Below, one piece after another: positions 1-9,667 of a DNA stretch of 64,000 nucleotides; position 1 is the stretch's first letter, and each line of letters starts with the position of its first letter. The stretch comes from Gamsiella multidivaricata (Eukaryota > Mortierellomycota > Mortierellomycetes > Mortierellales > Mortierellaceae). The stretch is taken from contig NW_026251755.1 of NCBI RefSeq assembly GCF_025024155.1, forward strand, positions 248,001-312,000. Reading direction: 5' to 3'. The notes beneath the pieces were generated by a model. It had not been told where the DNA came from and made no database searches. It was given only the letters and a program-made list of their open reading frames with translations. Both the position numbers and the translations under genes were made by a program.

Positions 1-602
1 GCTTCCCTCCCCAGGGTGGTCGTGGAATGGTCTACCCCGGACAGGGCATGGTTCCTCGTCCTCGCTGGGTCAACCCCGGCCAGCCTCAGATGCACCCCGG
101 TGCTCCTATGCCTGGCTACCCCATGGGCCAGGGCTTCCCTCCCATGGGCCAGGGCCGTCCTCGCGGTCAGGGTCCTCGTGCTCAGTCTCAGCGCGGAGGT
201 GCTGCTGGTCAGCAGGGTCGCCCTATTCCTGCCCAGGGTCTTGCTGGTGCTTCTCGTGGCGCCCCTGGCGCTGGTCGCGGCGGCTATACTCGTAATGCCG
301 GTCAAACCCGTGCCAACGGCCCCGCTGCTGCTGCCCCTGCTGCCGATGCTAACACGTTGACCGCTGCTGCTTTGGCTGCTGCTGATCCCGACCAGCAGAA
401 GCAGATGGTCGGTGAGCACCTGTATCCCAAGATTGCTGCTCGTCAGCCCGATTATGCCGGCAAGATCACTGGAATGCTGTTGGAGATGGACAACGGCGAG
501 CTGTTGCACCTCTTGGAGGACAATGAGGCATTGGAGGCGAAGATTGAGGAGGCTGTTTCTGTGCTTAAGGCTCACGAGGTCGAGGCCGAGAAGTCTGCTT
601 AA
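1..602 (+). CDS. PAB1: Poly(A)-binding protein, C-terminal part (5' truncated by window)
   Basis: The frame is open from base 3 and stops at 600-602, so the N-terminal RRM domains lie upstream of the window. The first part is a Pro/Gly/Gln/Arg-rich linker with repeats such as PMGQG and RGQG, typical of the PABP linker. It is followed by a complete MLLE (PABC) domain of about 75 residues, containing the signature [20 protein letters not shown]. In known PABPs, MLLE binds PAM2 peptides of translation and deadenylation factors, while the missing RRMs bind poly(A). No intron is seen in this part. The identity is very secure from MLLE; only the missing 5' part is unknown. Confidence 0.95.
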   Translation, partial: FPPQGGRGMVYPGQGMVPRPRWVNPGQPQMHPGAPMPGYPMGQGFPPMGQGRPRGQGPRAQSQRGGAAGQQGRPIPAQGLAGASRGAPGAGRGGYTRNAGQTRANGPAAAAPAADANTLTAAALAAADPDQQKQMVGEHLYPKIAARQPDYAGKITGMLLEMDNGELLHLLEDNEALEAKIEEAVSVLKAHEVEAEKSA

Positions 603-1009
603 GTCAATCGACAATCGACAAGAACCAAGGATGAGAAAGATGTAAAGAGGGGAAAGGAGGGGAAAAGAGGTGCCAGAAGGTCGTGCTGAGCAGTTTTGTT
701 TCTTTTTTTTTCTTTCGTTCCTCTTTTTCTTTAAAGGAGAAATACGGATATACATATCTCAATTGAACCAACAAATAAACTTTTCGCCTGGGCAAGGTTT
801 CTCGAAAGAGAGAACAAAACCATCGTCTCCGGCTGTGGTGATCAAGAAAGAAAAGGATACGGGAAAGTAAATGCGTTCAGAGTTGAGCTGTGCACGTGCA
901 AGCATCCCCGCGGCCTAGCCCAATACCATGGGCACAGGTGTGATCACTCGAGCTCACCTCATTCTCAAACAGCCCGCTCGGCGCCCCAGCAATCAGTAAC
1001 ATAAAAAAA
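603..1009. other. Intergenic: PABP 3' UTR and upstream region of the Ski7-like gene
   Basis: AT-rich with a T-rich run near 700-730 and an AATAAA-type signal near 774-779 (caaataaac), which fits PABP 3'-end formation. An A-rich stretch directly precedes the ATG at 1010. No coding potential is evident. Confidence 0.5.
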
Positions 1010-2341
1010 ATGTCGAGACTTTCAGGGCTTGCAAGGACTTTGGATAAAAAAGATGGCCAGACAGGACTCGAGTCTAGTTCTGCATCGACATCAGTACCGG
1101 CGCCGTCGTCATCAGAAGGACCCTCGTTGTCGGCTTTGTCGTCCGAGGTCCGACCTCGGCAACGTCTTTCAGGACTCGGCCGTGTCACAGCAGGAGATAG
1201 CACGGCAGCTCTTTCGAGTTTGACGAGCAGGAAGGAAAGCGGCGAGGGCAGTGGATCGTCTTCTTCACTTCAGAATCTTGCCAGAATATCGAGTAGCACA
1301 GGAGATGGAGCTAAAGCTGGGTTGACGCGGTCGGCAGGAGGGTTGACACGTTTGGCTGCTGGAGTATCATCACCGAGCATTACGAGTGGAGGTACTAATA
1401 GTATTAGTGCAGACGGGGGGACATCAAGTCGAACATCACTGACATTGTTGGCTCGATCTAGGAACACGCCTATTCCGGTATCTCGACCAACAGCCTCAGC
1501 AACAGGAAGGCCAGTACCACCGTCGTCAGATACGCCTTCGTCGAACGCAGGACCATCTCCATCGTTAACAGAGCTCGCATCAGCATCCCGGAGCCCTTCT
1601 TTAAGGCGATCGCTAACTAGTTTGGCTGGACCTGCACAACCGTCCAACTCGACCGCGCCATCGCCTTCGTCTTTACAGACCTCGATAGGACAGAATCAGC
1701 CAAGCGTTGGCCTGACAGCACGGGCGGGTGGAGAAGGAGGAGGTCTTTCGAGGCTGGTGGCCGGTGGGGGATCGTCGAGTTTGTCGAGCTTGGCGGCTGC
1801 GGCAACACAGAAGCGAACGGCACCGTCTTTGACAGGGTTATCAAACTCACAAGTTGCCAAGGACGATGCCACAGTAACACCGGCTTCGAATTCGACTTCA
1901 ACATATACTCAGCCATCCTCAGGAGCGACTTCTGAGGCAGATCGAGAAACAAGGCAACCAATAACGGAAACGACAACCACAGCAGCATCCAACAGCCATA
2001 CTTTGGATATTCAGAACAATGAGGACGACACAGCCAACGGTGAAAGTGATCCACTGACAATGACGACGACGACGGCAACGTTTTCGTCTCTGATCGCGCC
2101 GCCGTCACATTTTGCGGTATCGATATTCGAGCGCCTAGATCCAGTCCCCTCACCGATCGCGCTCGCGACAAACACGATCCTTCAGTCAGACCCAGCACTC
2201 CTCCGGACGATCCTGACATCGTCCATGACGACGGCTTCGGGAGCGGTGACGCCCTCGAGGGTGTTTCAGTTCGATGTGCCCAGTCCGGACGACGTTGTTT
2301 TCAGAGCCCAAGGACAGCGTCCTGCCACAACGCGCACATAA
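1010..2341 (+). CDS. Ski7/HBS1 short-isoform-like exosome-Ski bridging protein (no GTPase domain)
   Basis: Single-exon frame, 443 aa, Ser/Thr-rich and largely disordered. About twelve copies of a short motif of the form [S/R/G]L[S/T]xL[A/S] are spread along it, for example RLSGLART, SLQNLARI, SLTELASA, SLTSLAGP and SLSSLAAA. The C terminus carries FQFDVPSPDDVVFRAQ, which resembles the conserved FDxPSPDD motif of Ski7-like proteins and of the short human HBS1L splice form; those proteins link the cytoplasmic exosome to the Ski complex. No EF-Tu-like GTPase domain follows: the frame stops at 2339-2341 and AT-rich 3' sequence with AATAAA-like signals begins at once. The assignment rests on the C-terminal motif and the repeated motif only, so it is moderate. 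If correct, this gene would act in 3'-5' mRNA decay and nonstop decay in the cytoplasm. Confidence 0.55.
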   Translation: MSRLSGLARTLDKKDGQTGLESSSASTSVPAPSSSEGPSLSALSSEVRPRQRLSGLGRVTAGDSTAALSSLTSRKESGEGSGSSSSLQNLARISSSTGDGAKAGLTRSAGGLTRLAAGVSSPSITSGGTNSISADGGTSSRTSLTLLARSRNTPIPVSRPTASATGRPVPPSSDTPSSNAGPSPSLTELASASRSPSLRRSLTSLAGPAQPSNSTAPSPSSLQTSIGQNQPSVGLTARAGGEGGGLSRLVAGGGSSSLSSLAAAATQKRTAPSLTGLSNSQVAKDDATVTPASNSTSTYTQPSSGATSEADRETRQPITETTTTAASNSHTLDIQNNEDDTANGESDPLTMTTTTATFSSLIAPPSHFAVSIFERLDPVPSPIALATNTILQSDPALLRTILTSSMTTASGAVTPSRVFQFDVPSPDDVVFRAQGQRPATTRT

Positions 2342-2436
2342 CTTATAGGAAAAAATAAAATTAAATAAAGATAAAAACAAAATATAATATAAAAACCTCT
2401 CTAACAACGACATACAAACACACGCTACATATTCCA

Positions 2437-2473
<37 letters not shown>

Positions 2474-2515
2474 CGAGCGTTTAGATGGCGAGCGTTCCCG
2501 ACTTTTTATTTTGAT

Positions 2516-4840
2516 TTACGGGTCGATACCCATATCCATGCCCAAGCCCAGATCTAGTTCCATATGTGTATTTGGCTTTATCTGAGTACCGAAGGAATAG
2601 GACCGTGGCAGAGGCGGTACGTCGCCGCGATCGTGGACGTTGGGAAGGAAAGATACTTGGGGACGATACTCGTACATCCGGTCGAGAACGCGATACCAGA
2701 TCCATTTCGGGAGATTGTTCATCACTTTGCGGATGAAATTGCTAATCCACGACTGTAATGATACCATCGCAAGAAAAAAAAAGGATAAGAAAAAGAGTGT
2801 GTTTAGATTCATGCTTTGAAAGCGACGGGAGCTTTTGTATACATTTATATATATATATATATATATATTCTCATAGGCGTGATACATACTTGCTCGTTGA
2901 GGTGTGACATTTGGTAGCTGGTCTCGTACGATTGTTGAGCGAGCGGGTAGCGGTCGTTGCGGTACGCTTCAAAGGCGCGGGAGATATCATTGAGAGAATG
3001 GGACGGAGGGAGGTGGTAGAGCAGATCCGATAGTACGGCAGCATCCTGAATTGCGGCCACGGCGCCCAAACCAGCAGACGGGTGCATCTATGCGATAGAA
3101 GGATAGGTATCTTAGTATTCTGAGCCATGTGATCCATCTATCCCGATGAATTCTTTTCTTATTCTTCTTCTTCTTTCGGGGACGCATAGGAGGATAATAT
3201 ATACCTTGTGGCACGCTATCGGCAAGAGAAAAGCAAGCAAGCAAACAAGCAGCATGAGACAGAGATAAATGAAATTGAGGAGAGAGGAGGTTAATAACTT
3301 ACTTCGACAACAACGACAACACGCAGATGAAGAGCAAAACAGGTGCATCTCCTTACCATCTCCGAGCAGAACGACTCGTCCGTAGGACCATGTCTCGAAC
3401 AACTTTTCCTCAAGCATGACCTTAGAGATCTTTTCCCGATCCGTATGTTTGATCAAATCCGACATGGTCAGTCCAGGGCCGCACGGAATCGGGAACCGTT
3501 TGACCTGATCGCACATCGCCCCGACCCTGTGTGGGCCCCACTCTGCTGAGCTATCGGAATTATCTGACTCGTCCCCCTTTGAGGATGTGGACTCTGTTGG
3601 AGAGGTGGGACGGGAGGGTACGGGGGTCGAGGTCAAGGATGGGCATGTTGAGGGAGAGGGCGCTGTGAAGGATTCGCCCAGGTGTTCAGTGACCATCCAG
3701 CAGATCGAATCGTCCGGCATACTGAAAACGCTCCACTATATCGATAATTGTTGTCAATGATAGATTTTTTTTTTCATGTTAGCAAGGTGGAGGTGTAGAA
3801 TGGGATTTCTTTCTTCTTAACAATGCAAGGAGAGAGAATGATACATTACAGAGTAAGGCTTATTGTCGCCGATGATGCTTCCGACTTTACAATCCGGCCC
3901 GCGGACGTATTTGAATTTGTTCATATCCAGACCTGGACGCGTTTGGCCCACGAGACACGTGGAAGTGAAGACCAAAGGTTCCTTATCCGAGTCTGGAAGC
4001 GGGAAGCAGCAGGGGTGCGAAGAAGACGATGGTGATGATGATGAGAATCCTGCTCCTAGAGAGGCTGCGTAGTCGTCTTCGATTTGTTGGTATAGGAGAT
4101 GGCGTGTGATACTGTAGGCGCCGTCGGCGCCGACGAGGATGTCGCCGTGGAACGTGGATCCGTCTTCGCAGGTGATGGTGATTGGATGCTCCTGTTGCTG
4201 CTGATGTGGCGATAGAGATTGAGTGAAGGAGGCGACTCTTTTTCCCATGTGCAATTTTTCGGCCGGTACGTGAGATAATAGGATCTCATAGAGCTTTGGG
4301 CGACCGATGACTCTTGTCAAGTAACCATATCTTTAAAAATATATGAAACCGGTTAGTTGCTGTATGAATTTGCTGCGGCGACCATAATGTGCACAAATAC
4401 ACAGAGCAAAGCGAAGACAAAGCAAGAAGCGCCGCCTTTCGTTTCGTTTCAAATTACCTCTTCTGAGTGGATGTGTGGTCAAGGTCCATGATCGGGACCA
4501 GTTTCTCGCTCCAGACCATCCCACGGGTGACGGGTCGAGAGCTCTGCTCCATCTCCTTGAACAAGCCCAGCTGCTCAAATAGTGGGAGCACACCTGGTCC
4601 GAGCGCCATGGCAGACCCGAGTAGTCGGACGTGTGAGGAGCGCTCGAGCACTGTGTAGGGGATCTGTGCACGTTCGAGGAAGATGGCGAGGGTGAGGCCG
4701 CCGATACCGCCGCCGACGATGAGCACGTGGGGTTTCTTAGGAATCGGAGTTGGAGCGGGCGTCGGCGTCCGAGAGGGCGCCCGGCTAAGAGATGGGAGTA
4801 TGGAAGAAAGGGAGTTTGAGGTCGGGGTGAGTGGAGGCAT
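2516..4840 (-). CDS. FAD-dependent monooxygenase (six exons, one of 11 nt)
   Basis: Joined exons 4458-4840, 3850-4330, 3357-3735, 3205-3215, 2890-3087 and 2516-2752 give a 562-aa protein with all GT-AG junctions in phase. The Rossmann FAD motif VLIVGGGIGGLTLAIFLERA is near residues 39-58. The second-exon start RYGYLTRVIGRPKL and the DG motif GDILVGADGAYS follow. The GD motif VVLLGDACHKMHP is completed only when the 11-nt exon 3205-3215 is included. The family (FAD_binding_3, salicylate hydroxylase/zeaxanthin epoxidase-like) hydroxylates small aromatic or isoprenoid substrates with NAD(P)H; the substrate is not predictable here. Ser-rich inserts near residues 230 and 320 are unusual. I chose the ATG at 4840 because upstream codons look like UTR. 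A C-terminal hydrophobic/aromatic segment could be membrane-associated. Confidence 0.85.
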
Positions 4841-6141
4841 CGCGTAAAAAAAAAGGTGTGTGTTGAAGGTTGGTTGAGTATGGTATAGGAGGACTGGGAT
4901 GCGAGGAGGAAAGCAAGAAGAGTGAGGAAGAATAAAGAAAATAAAACGAGAAAAAGAAGAGAGTGTGTGATGAGGAATCAAAGGAAGGGATGTGGTACCG
5001 AATATATATGTTGAAGGTATGTCGATATGCCCATGCGGAAGTGCCAAATCTAGCATCCATCTAGAAGCGATCCTCCCATTCACAGAGGGAAAAAGGAAGA
5101 AAACTGCTGCCGCGGATTGGTGGGCGAAGTTTCCTGCCACCGCCGGGGATTGGTGCAGCTGCAATCGGGTCAAAGTGAGACCATAACAGGTACAGGGGTA
5201 AAATAAAAATTAAAAGCTGCTTTGGTAAACGCCTCTGGACGAGAACAGGGCGAAAAAGAACAAATGTGGATCTGCCGAGAAGTTCCACAGACCCTACCAT
5301 GTCCGAGAGAACCGTGCCTTGCCTACCTACCTGTTTCGACTCCGTCCATCAAGAGCCCTTTCGTCACGCCATGATCCACACTACCGATCGCAGGACTGGA
5401 CCCTTGCCCAGGGCCGATTTGCTGCTTGAGGGAGGGGCTGTGGGGAACGAGGGTTAGAGTCAAGGGCACTGTCTGCTTTGTTCCAGATTCACAAACATAC
5501 AGGCATGCTACACACACAAACACTGGCGGGGACACCACTTGCTGACATGGATGGTTTATGCGATGCCCGTTTTGGTTTGGTCTGGAGGAGCAAACGGGAG
5601 AAACTAATACACAAGATGCATAAACTGAACTGCGCATGCCATGTTGATGCAGCCTGCATTTACTTTGATGGCAACGACAACAACGTCGTGATATGGATGG
5701 TCGGTGACGAGCAATTAGAGAAAATACTTTCCGGACAAGGGCTCTCTGAAATCAGTTCAGAGGATTATGATCACGGTCGAGGGCTCCTTGGGCACTCGAT
5801 CGTATTGTCTCATCTTTATCTATGACGCTATAAAGGAATCGGAGGAGGTGCATAGATTCCGAAGTAATAAGTGGATGGCCATTCAGACCAATACGATCCA
5901 CAGAAGGTTACTCTCATGCAAAGAGCATACAACTGGTGCATCTCTCAGACTTCCTAGTTTGTTTCTTGTTCGTCCTCCATTTGTACCAACCACGATGTGG
6001 GGAGGAAGGAGAGGGACTAGAGCGCTCAACAGTTATAGGAAACACGCTCACAGGTCCATGCGGTTTATCCCAAGGACATGGACTGTATCAACACACCTAA
6101 ACCACAGAACACAGAGCTTCATGGTAACTAAGAGACTGGAG

Positions 6142-6172
<31 letters not shown>

Positions 6173-7555
6173 CATCTGAAAAGCTCAGTCATATATACCG
6201 GTAGAGAACCTATCGCTGTGAGCAAAGGATATTACTTTCACGCGTTTCAAGCAGGCTTCACTTCTGAAGCGTATAAAACTCTGTCCATATTTGGGATGTG
6301 TCATACGGTACTCAATCTTTGCATTATGAGAAAGTGGATTGTCGTATCCGATTATTCAGATTCATCGGCACGATGTCCATAGGCATAAAGAATCTTGGCG
6401 AGCCTGCTGGAGCAGGAGATAACGTACAGATGCCGCGAGTATCCGGGACGACAAGCTAGGAAATGAAGAAGAAAAGGAAATCGCTGAAGGGAACAAAACC
6501 ACCGTCTATAACAGGGGGTGGTATCACACTATGCATCGCCAGGTTCGCAGTGCAGAGGGCATAACCGTTATTCGACTATTCAGAACGAAAATAACGACAT
6601 TAAGAAACGTTTAATCCGGCTTTCCTACTTTTGAAAACAGCGCTCGTTATTCGGCAACTTACTTACAGGATAGAATCCCTTCGTACGAATATCAAACAAC
6701 ACCAAGGAGTCAACGTATCCGAGGGTGTTACCAGAATGCGTGGTCTAGGAGTCACCATACTACCGCACAATGCGAGAACGCATACGGCAGTGAATCGATT
6801 CAGCAATGTAAAACCTGGTACGAAAGAGCATACAGGGTCAATCTATGCGATAGAGATCAGCCTGTTGGCACTTTCTGTAACAAAGGGTCGGGAAGTTGAT
6901 TATTATCGGTAGAAGCAAGGGAATAGGCTTGATGTCGGGTGCGAAATAGATGGGTATCTTTGAAGTTGCTCTCAAAAAATAAGACCAGTGTGAACAAACC
7001 AACATATGTTGACGCCTGTTTTCAACAACATGCTGAAGGCTATCGACGTTGTAGGATATTCTATATTTAAAAGCTAGGATTGAGACTAACATAACTCGTC
7101 TCCTACACCTCGCCGGAGATCACTTTTCATATTCGTTTCACGCGTAATGTTTAAAGGTTAAAGTGAGAATCACCCATAACGGGTTTTACAGTATAGACGG
7201 AAGGAGTTTGGAAGTTGTATCGCGAATGACACTATCTCAAGTGCAATCAATAAGTACCATTATTCCCACTGTAATCATGGATGGTTGGTTAATTGCTTTG
7301 CTCGCAAGACTCTTCACTTCTTATTTTCATTTTTTTTCGACAAGCACCGCCAGCACCACCACTACCAATAGCACTAATATCTTTGACTGATCGCAAACAT
7401 TCCAGGAACATCCGCTTCTGATGTCTTGGTGGCCCCTTCACCGGCAGTTGCTTCTTATTTGAGGTCCTTTGCACACACACGAAAAACTAACCACTCAATT
7501 ATAAGTTCCAGGTCCCATATTTGAGAAAAAGCCAGATCAACTGAGCAAAAAAGAA
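4841..7555. other. Long gene-poor intergenic region
   Basis: About 2.7 kb with no convincing gene on either strand: the open frames are short, overlap antisense frames, and show no domain or splice-consistent continuation. It holds a T28 homopolymer near 6145-6172. The first few hundred bases are presumably the promoter and 5' UTR of the monooxygenase. No other structure was recognised. Confidence 0.5.
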
Positions 7556-7965
7556 CCCGGCTTGCCTGTCTTATTTGACAACCTATTCGGAAATCCATTC
7601 GCCACGTTGAGCATGCAAGTCATTTCCTACAGGAAATCCATGGCCTAATTAATATCTTTCCTGTATTTGCATGGCGCCTACTACATGAGAGGACCTGTTT
7701 CTTACTCTGGGGTTGTCAAACAGAATACCTTAACCCAAAAAAGAATCTATTTGACAACCCGGGTTGACAGTCTTATTTAACAACCTCTGCAGGAAGTCCA
7801 TGCAAAACACTGGGTGCATTTGCTGGAGATAAAGACAACCTGAGCGTAAACAAGCACACCCTCTCGTGAACCAGCTGCCGATTTTCAGAACATGCGAGTT
7901 ACATGGATTTCCGCATGGGTTGTCAAAAGAACGATGGGCACCATTGACAGCCCCAAAAAATTGTC
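7556..7965. mobile_element. MITE-like element with TTTGACAACC inverted repeats (composite copy)
   Basis: Starts near 7559 with GGCTTGCCTGTCTTATTTGA followed by CAACC. It contains several inverted and direct occurrences of the motif TTTGACAACC / GGTTGTCAAA (about 7574, 7712, 7751, 7780, 7918) and ends near 7960. Segment 7577-7648 is the inverted complement of 62548-62620, while 7795-7915 matches 62405-62560 in direct orientation. This shows a repeated, internally palindromic family. No transposase frame is present, so it is probably non-autonomous. It abuts the 3' end of the tRNA-Leu gene. Confidence 0.6.
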
Positions 7966-7980
7966 AGGAAAGCAAAATAG

Positions 7981-8063
7981 TGAAGAGAGTGGGATTTGAA
8001 CCCACGCCTACGAATAGACCGCGGCCTTAACGCGGCGCCTTAGACCAACTCGGCCATCTCTCC
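7981..8063 (-). tRNA. tRNA-Leu (anticodon AAG)
   Basis: On the minus strand the cloverleaf folds from 8063 to 7981. The acceptor GGAGAGA pairs with TCTCTTC (one G-T pair). The D arm is GCCGAG...GGC, the anticodon stem CCGCG/CGCGG encloses loop TTAAGGC with anticodon AAG, a class II variable arm (CTA TTCG TAG) follows, and the T arm is GTGGG-TTCAAAT-CCCAC. There is no intron. The long variable arm and the anticodon both identify leucine. Confidence 0.95.
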
Positions 8064-8590
8064 AATGAATTGCTTCATATTTACTTTGGTCAATAGAGCT
8101 TGATATGTCGCATATAATCAATTATCCCTAATTGCACATATCTCTAAATGACTTACCCCTTAACTTATTAATTTCACAGCGATAGTAGATCTTTGCTACC
8201 CGGAGGACGCAACGGTGATTGGGGACACCAACGTAGTGTTGGTGATTTCTCTGATTTGAAAGGGAGACGGTTACTTGCAGCGGAGATCCAGGAAGGTAGA
8301 CGGACCGCGGATTATAGGGTGCTACAGCGTTGTTTGAGGCGAGAGAAGTTGGACATAATGGAGGGGTTATTCGGTTTAAAAACAACTTTATTAACATTGG
8401 ATCTGGATTAGGAGACGTGTATCGCGCAACAGGTCACGCAGGAGTTAGGTTAGGCTAGCTATGCGACATGGGTTATGAATTTGACGCCTCAAGCCAACAT
8501 AGTTGGTAGGGGATGCGGCTCTGCCGTGCATGGAAGGCATCTATGGCTTCAAGGCCTTTGCGGACCATGCGTCGCGTGCTCATGGGGATT

Positions 8591-8660
8591 TATAGATCTT
8601 TGCTAGTTAGTATAGATTCGCAGAGTCAATTGACTCGAGAGACAAGTTGCTATAAAAAGA
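8591..8660 (+). repeat. Dispersed 70-bp repeat, copy 1
   Basis: Contains TATAGATCTTTGCTAGTTAG followed by GCAGAGTCAATTGACTCGAG and a GACAAGTTGCTATA tail. It matches copy 2 at 9408-9480 with few mismatches and a 4-base length difference. The embedded CTCGAGTC/CAATTGACTCGAG block is partly palindromic. Origin unknown. Confidence 0.6.
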
Positions 8661-9407
8661 TAACCTCTCCCATAATTTTACGCTCTCCTTCTCTGCACGA
8701 CTGCCTCTCAACCACTGTTTTTGTCTGAGCTGCGCCCAAACCCAACCATCCAACCGGCTCCCGGACGGCTCTCCATCTCATCTCTATATCATTCACGCCC
8801 TCCATCTACATCTACACTTGAGGACTAGTCAGCGCGGCGCCGATCCGGGGCCCACTTCTGTATATAAACGCGAAGGATATCATGAATAATAAAGCGGCTC
8901 CGAACACCCAGAGAAAAATCTAGTAGGTACCCTTTGCGACTTTACTGAAGTCTATTCCACTTGCCCTCCTTTTCCCCTCCACTCCGATCCCTATCTGCCT
9001 ATCTAGCTACCTTACACCCCCCGCCTATCCACCTTGCCCTCCCTTGCATTTACCTTACCCCCCCTTGCCTTCCTCTACAAGCCTACCCTATCTTACCCCG
9101 ACCCCGATTTCCCGTAACACATTTGAAATTGATCTAGATCGTATATATCTCCATAATAAACGATCAATTTTGACTTGTTTGCCAATTTTTTTTGTTTTTT
9201 TGTTTTTGTGGCGAAACGGGGGCTACCCTGACCAGTAGTGGTTTCGTTGGATCCTCTAGGAGATAATGACACGTATTGGATGCGAAAGAGATCGAGGAAC
9301 GAGTGGACAAGCGAATGCTGCAAAGTTGCCAGCAGCAGGTGGAGCTCGGCATGCCTGTCAACTGGCGATTGTGGATCGGCTCTACATTGGTGGAAAGGAC
9401 GACTGTA

Positions 9408-9480
9408 GTAGATCATTGCTAGTTAGGCCTGATAGATTCGCAGGGTCAATCGACTCGAGAGACAAATTGTTATAGAAAAA
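9408..9480 (+). repeat. Dispersed 70-bp repeat, copy 2
   Basis: Contains TAGATCATTGCTAGTTAGGC then GCAGGGTCAATCGACTCGAG and GACAAATTGTTATA. It is the partner of the copy at 8591-8660. It lies about 190 bp upstream of the ARH1 start codon. Confidence 0.6.
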
Positions 9481-9667
9481 AAAGAGACGATTGCAATATC
9501 AAAGGCGATCTGGTCGTACAGCAATAAAATTGGAGGGATGAATACAATGCATTGTTTGCGCCACATGCAATTGGTGGCGTAAAAGAATTATTATTTCTGG
9601 GTCGGTACCTGGCTGCGCTTCTCTGCAATCGAATCAGCACACTCCACCTTCTCACCAACACCTGAGA

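Larger units (their letters stand above)
8064..9667. other. Intergenic with repeat pair; upstream region of ARH1
   Basis: No gene was recognised. Positions 8103-8145 resemble sequence at the same distance upstream of the tRNA-Thr gene (63172-63214). Two copies of a roughly 70-bp repeat lie at 8591-8660 and 9408-9480. Pyrimidine-rich stretches (8950-9110) and a TATA-like tatataaac near 8862 are present. The open frames here are short and unsupported. Confidence 0.45.

Noticed and set aside
1617..2219. 200-aa minus-strand frame
   Set aside because: Antisense to the Ski7-like gene in low-complexity sequence; no domain.
4841..5173. N-terminal extension of the monooxygenase from an upstream ATG
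   Set aside because: Hydrophobic/Pro/Ser-rich UTR-like translation without family similarity; the ATG at 4840 fits the family length.
5767..6204. 145-aa plus-strand frame ending in polyphenylalanine
   Set aside because: Phe run is the T28 homopolymer; no domain or splice-consistent extension.
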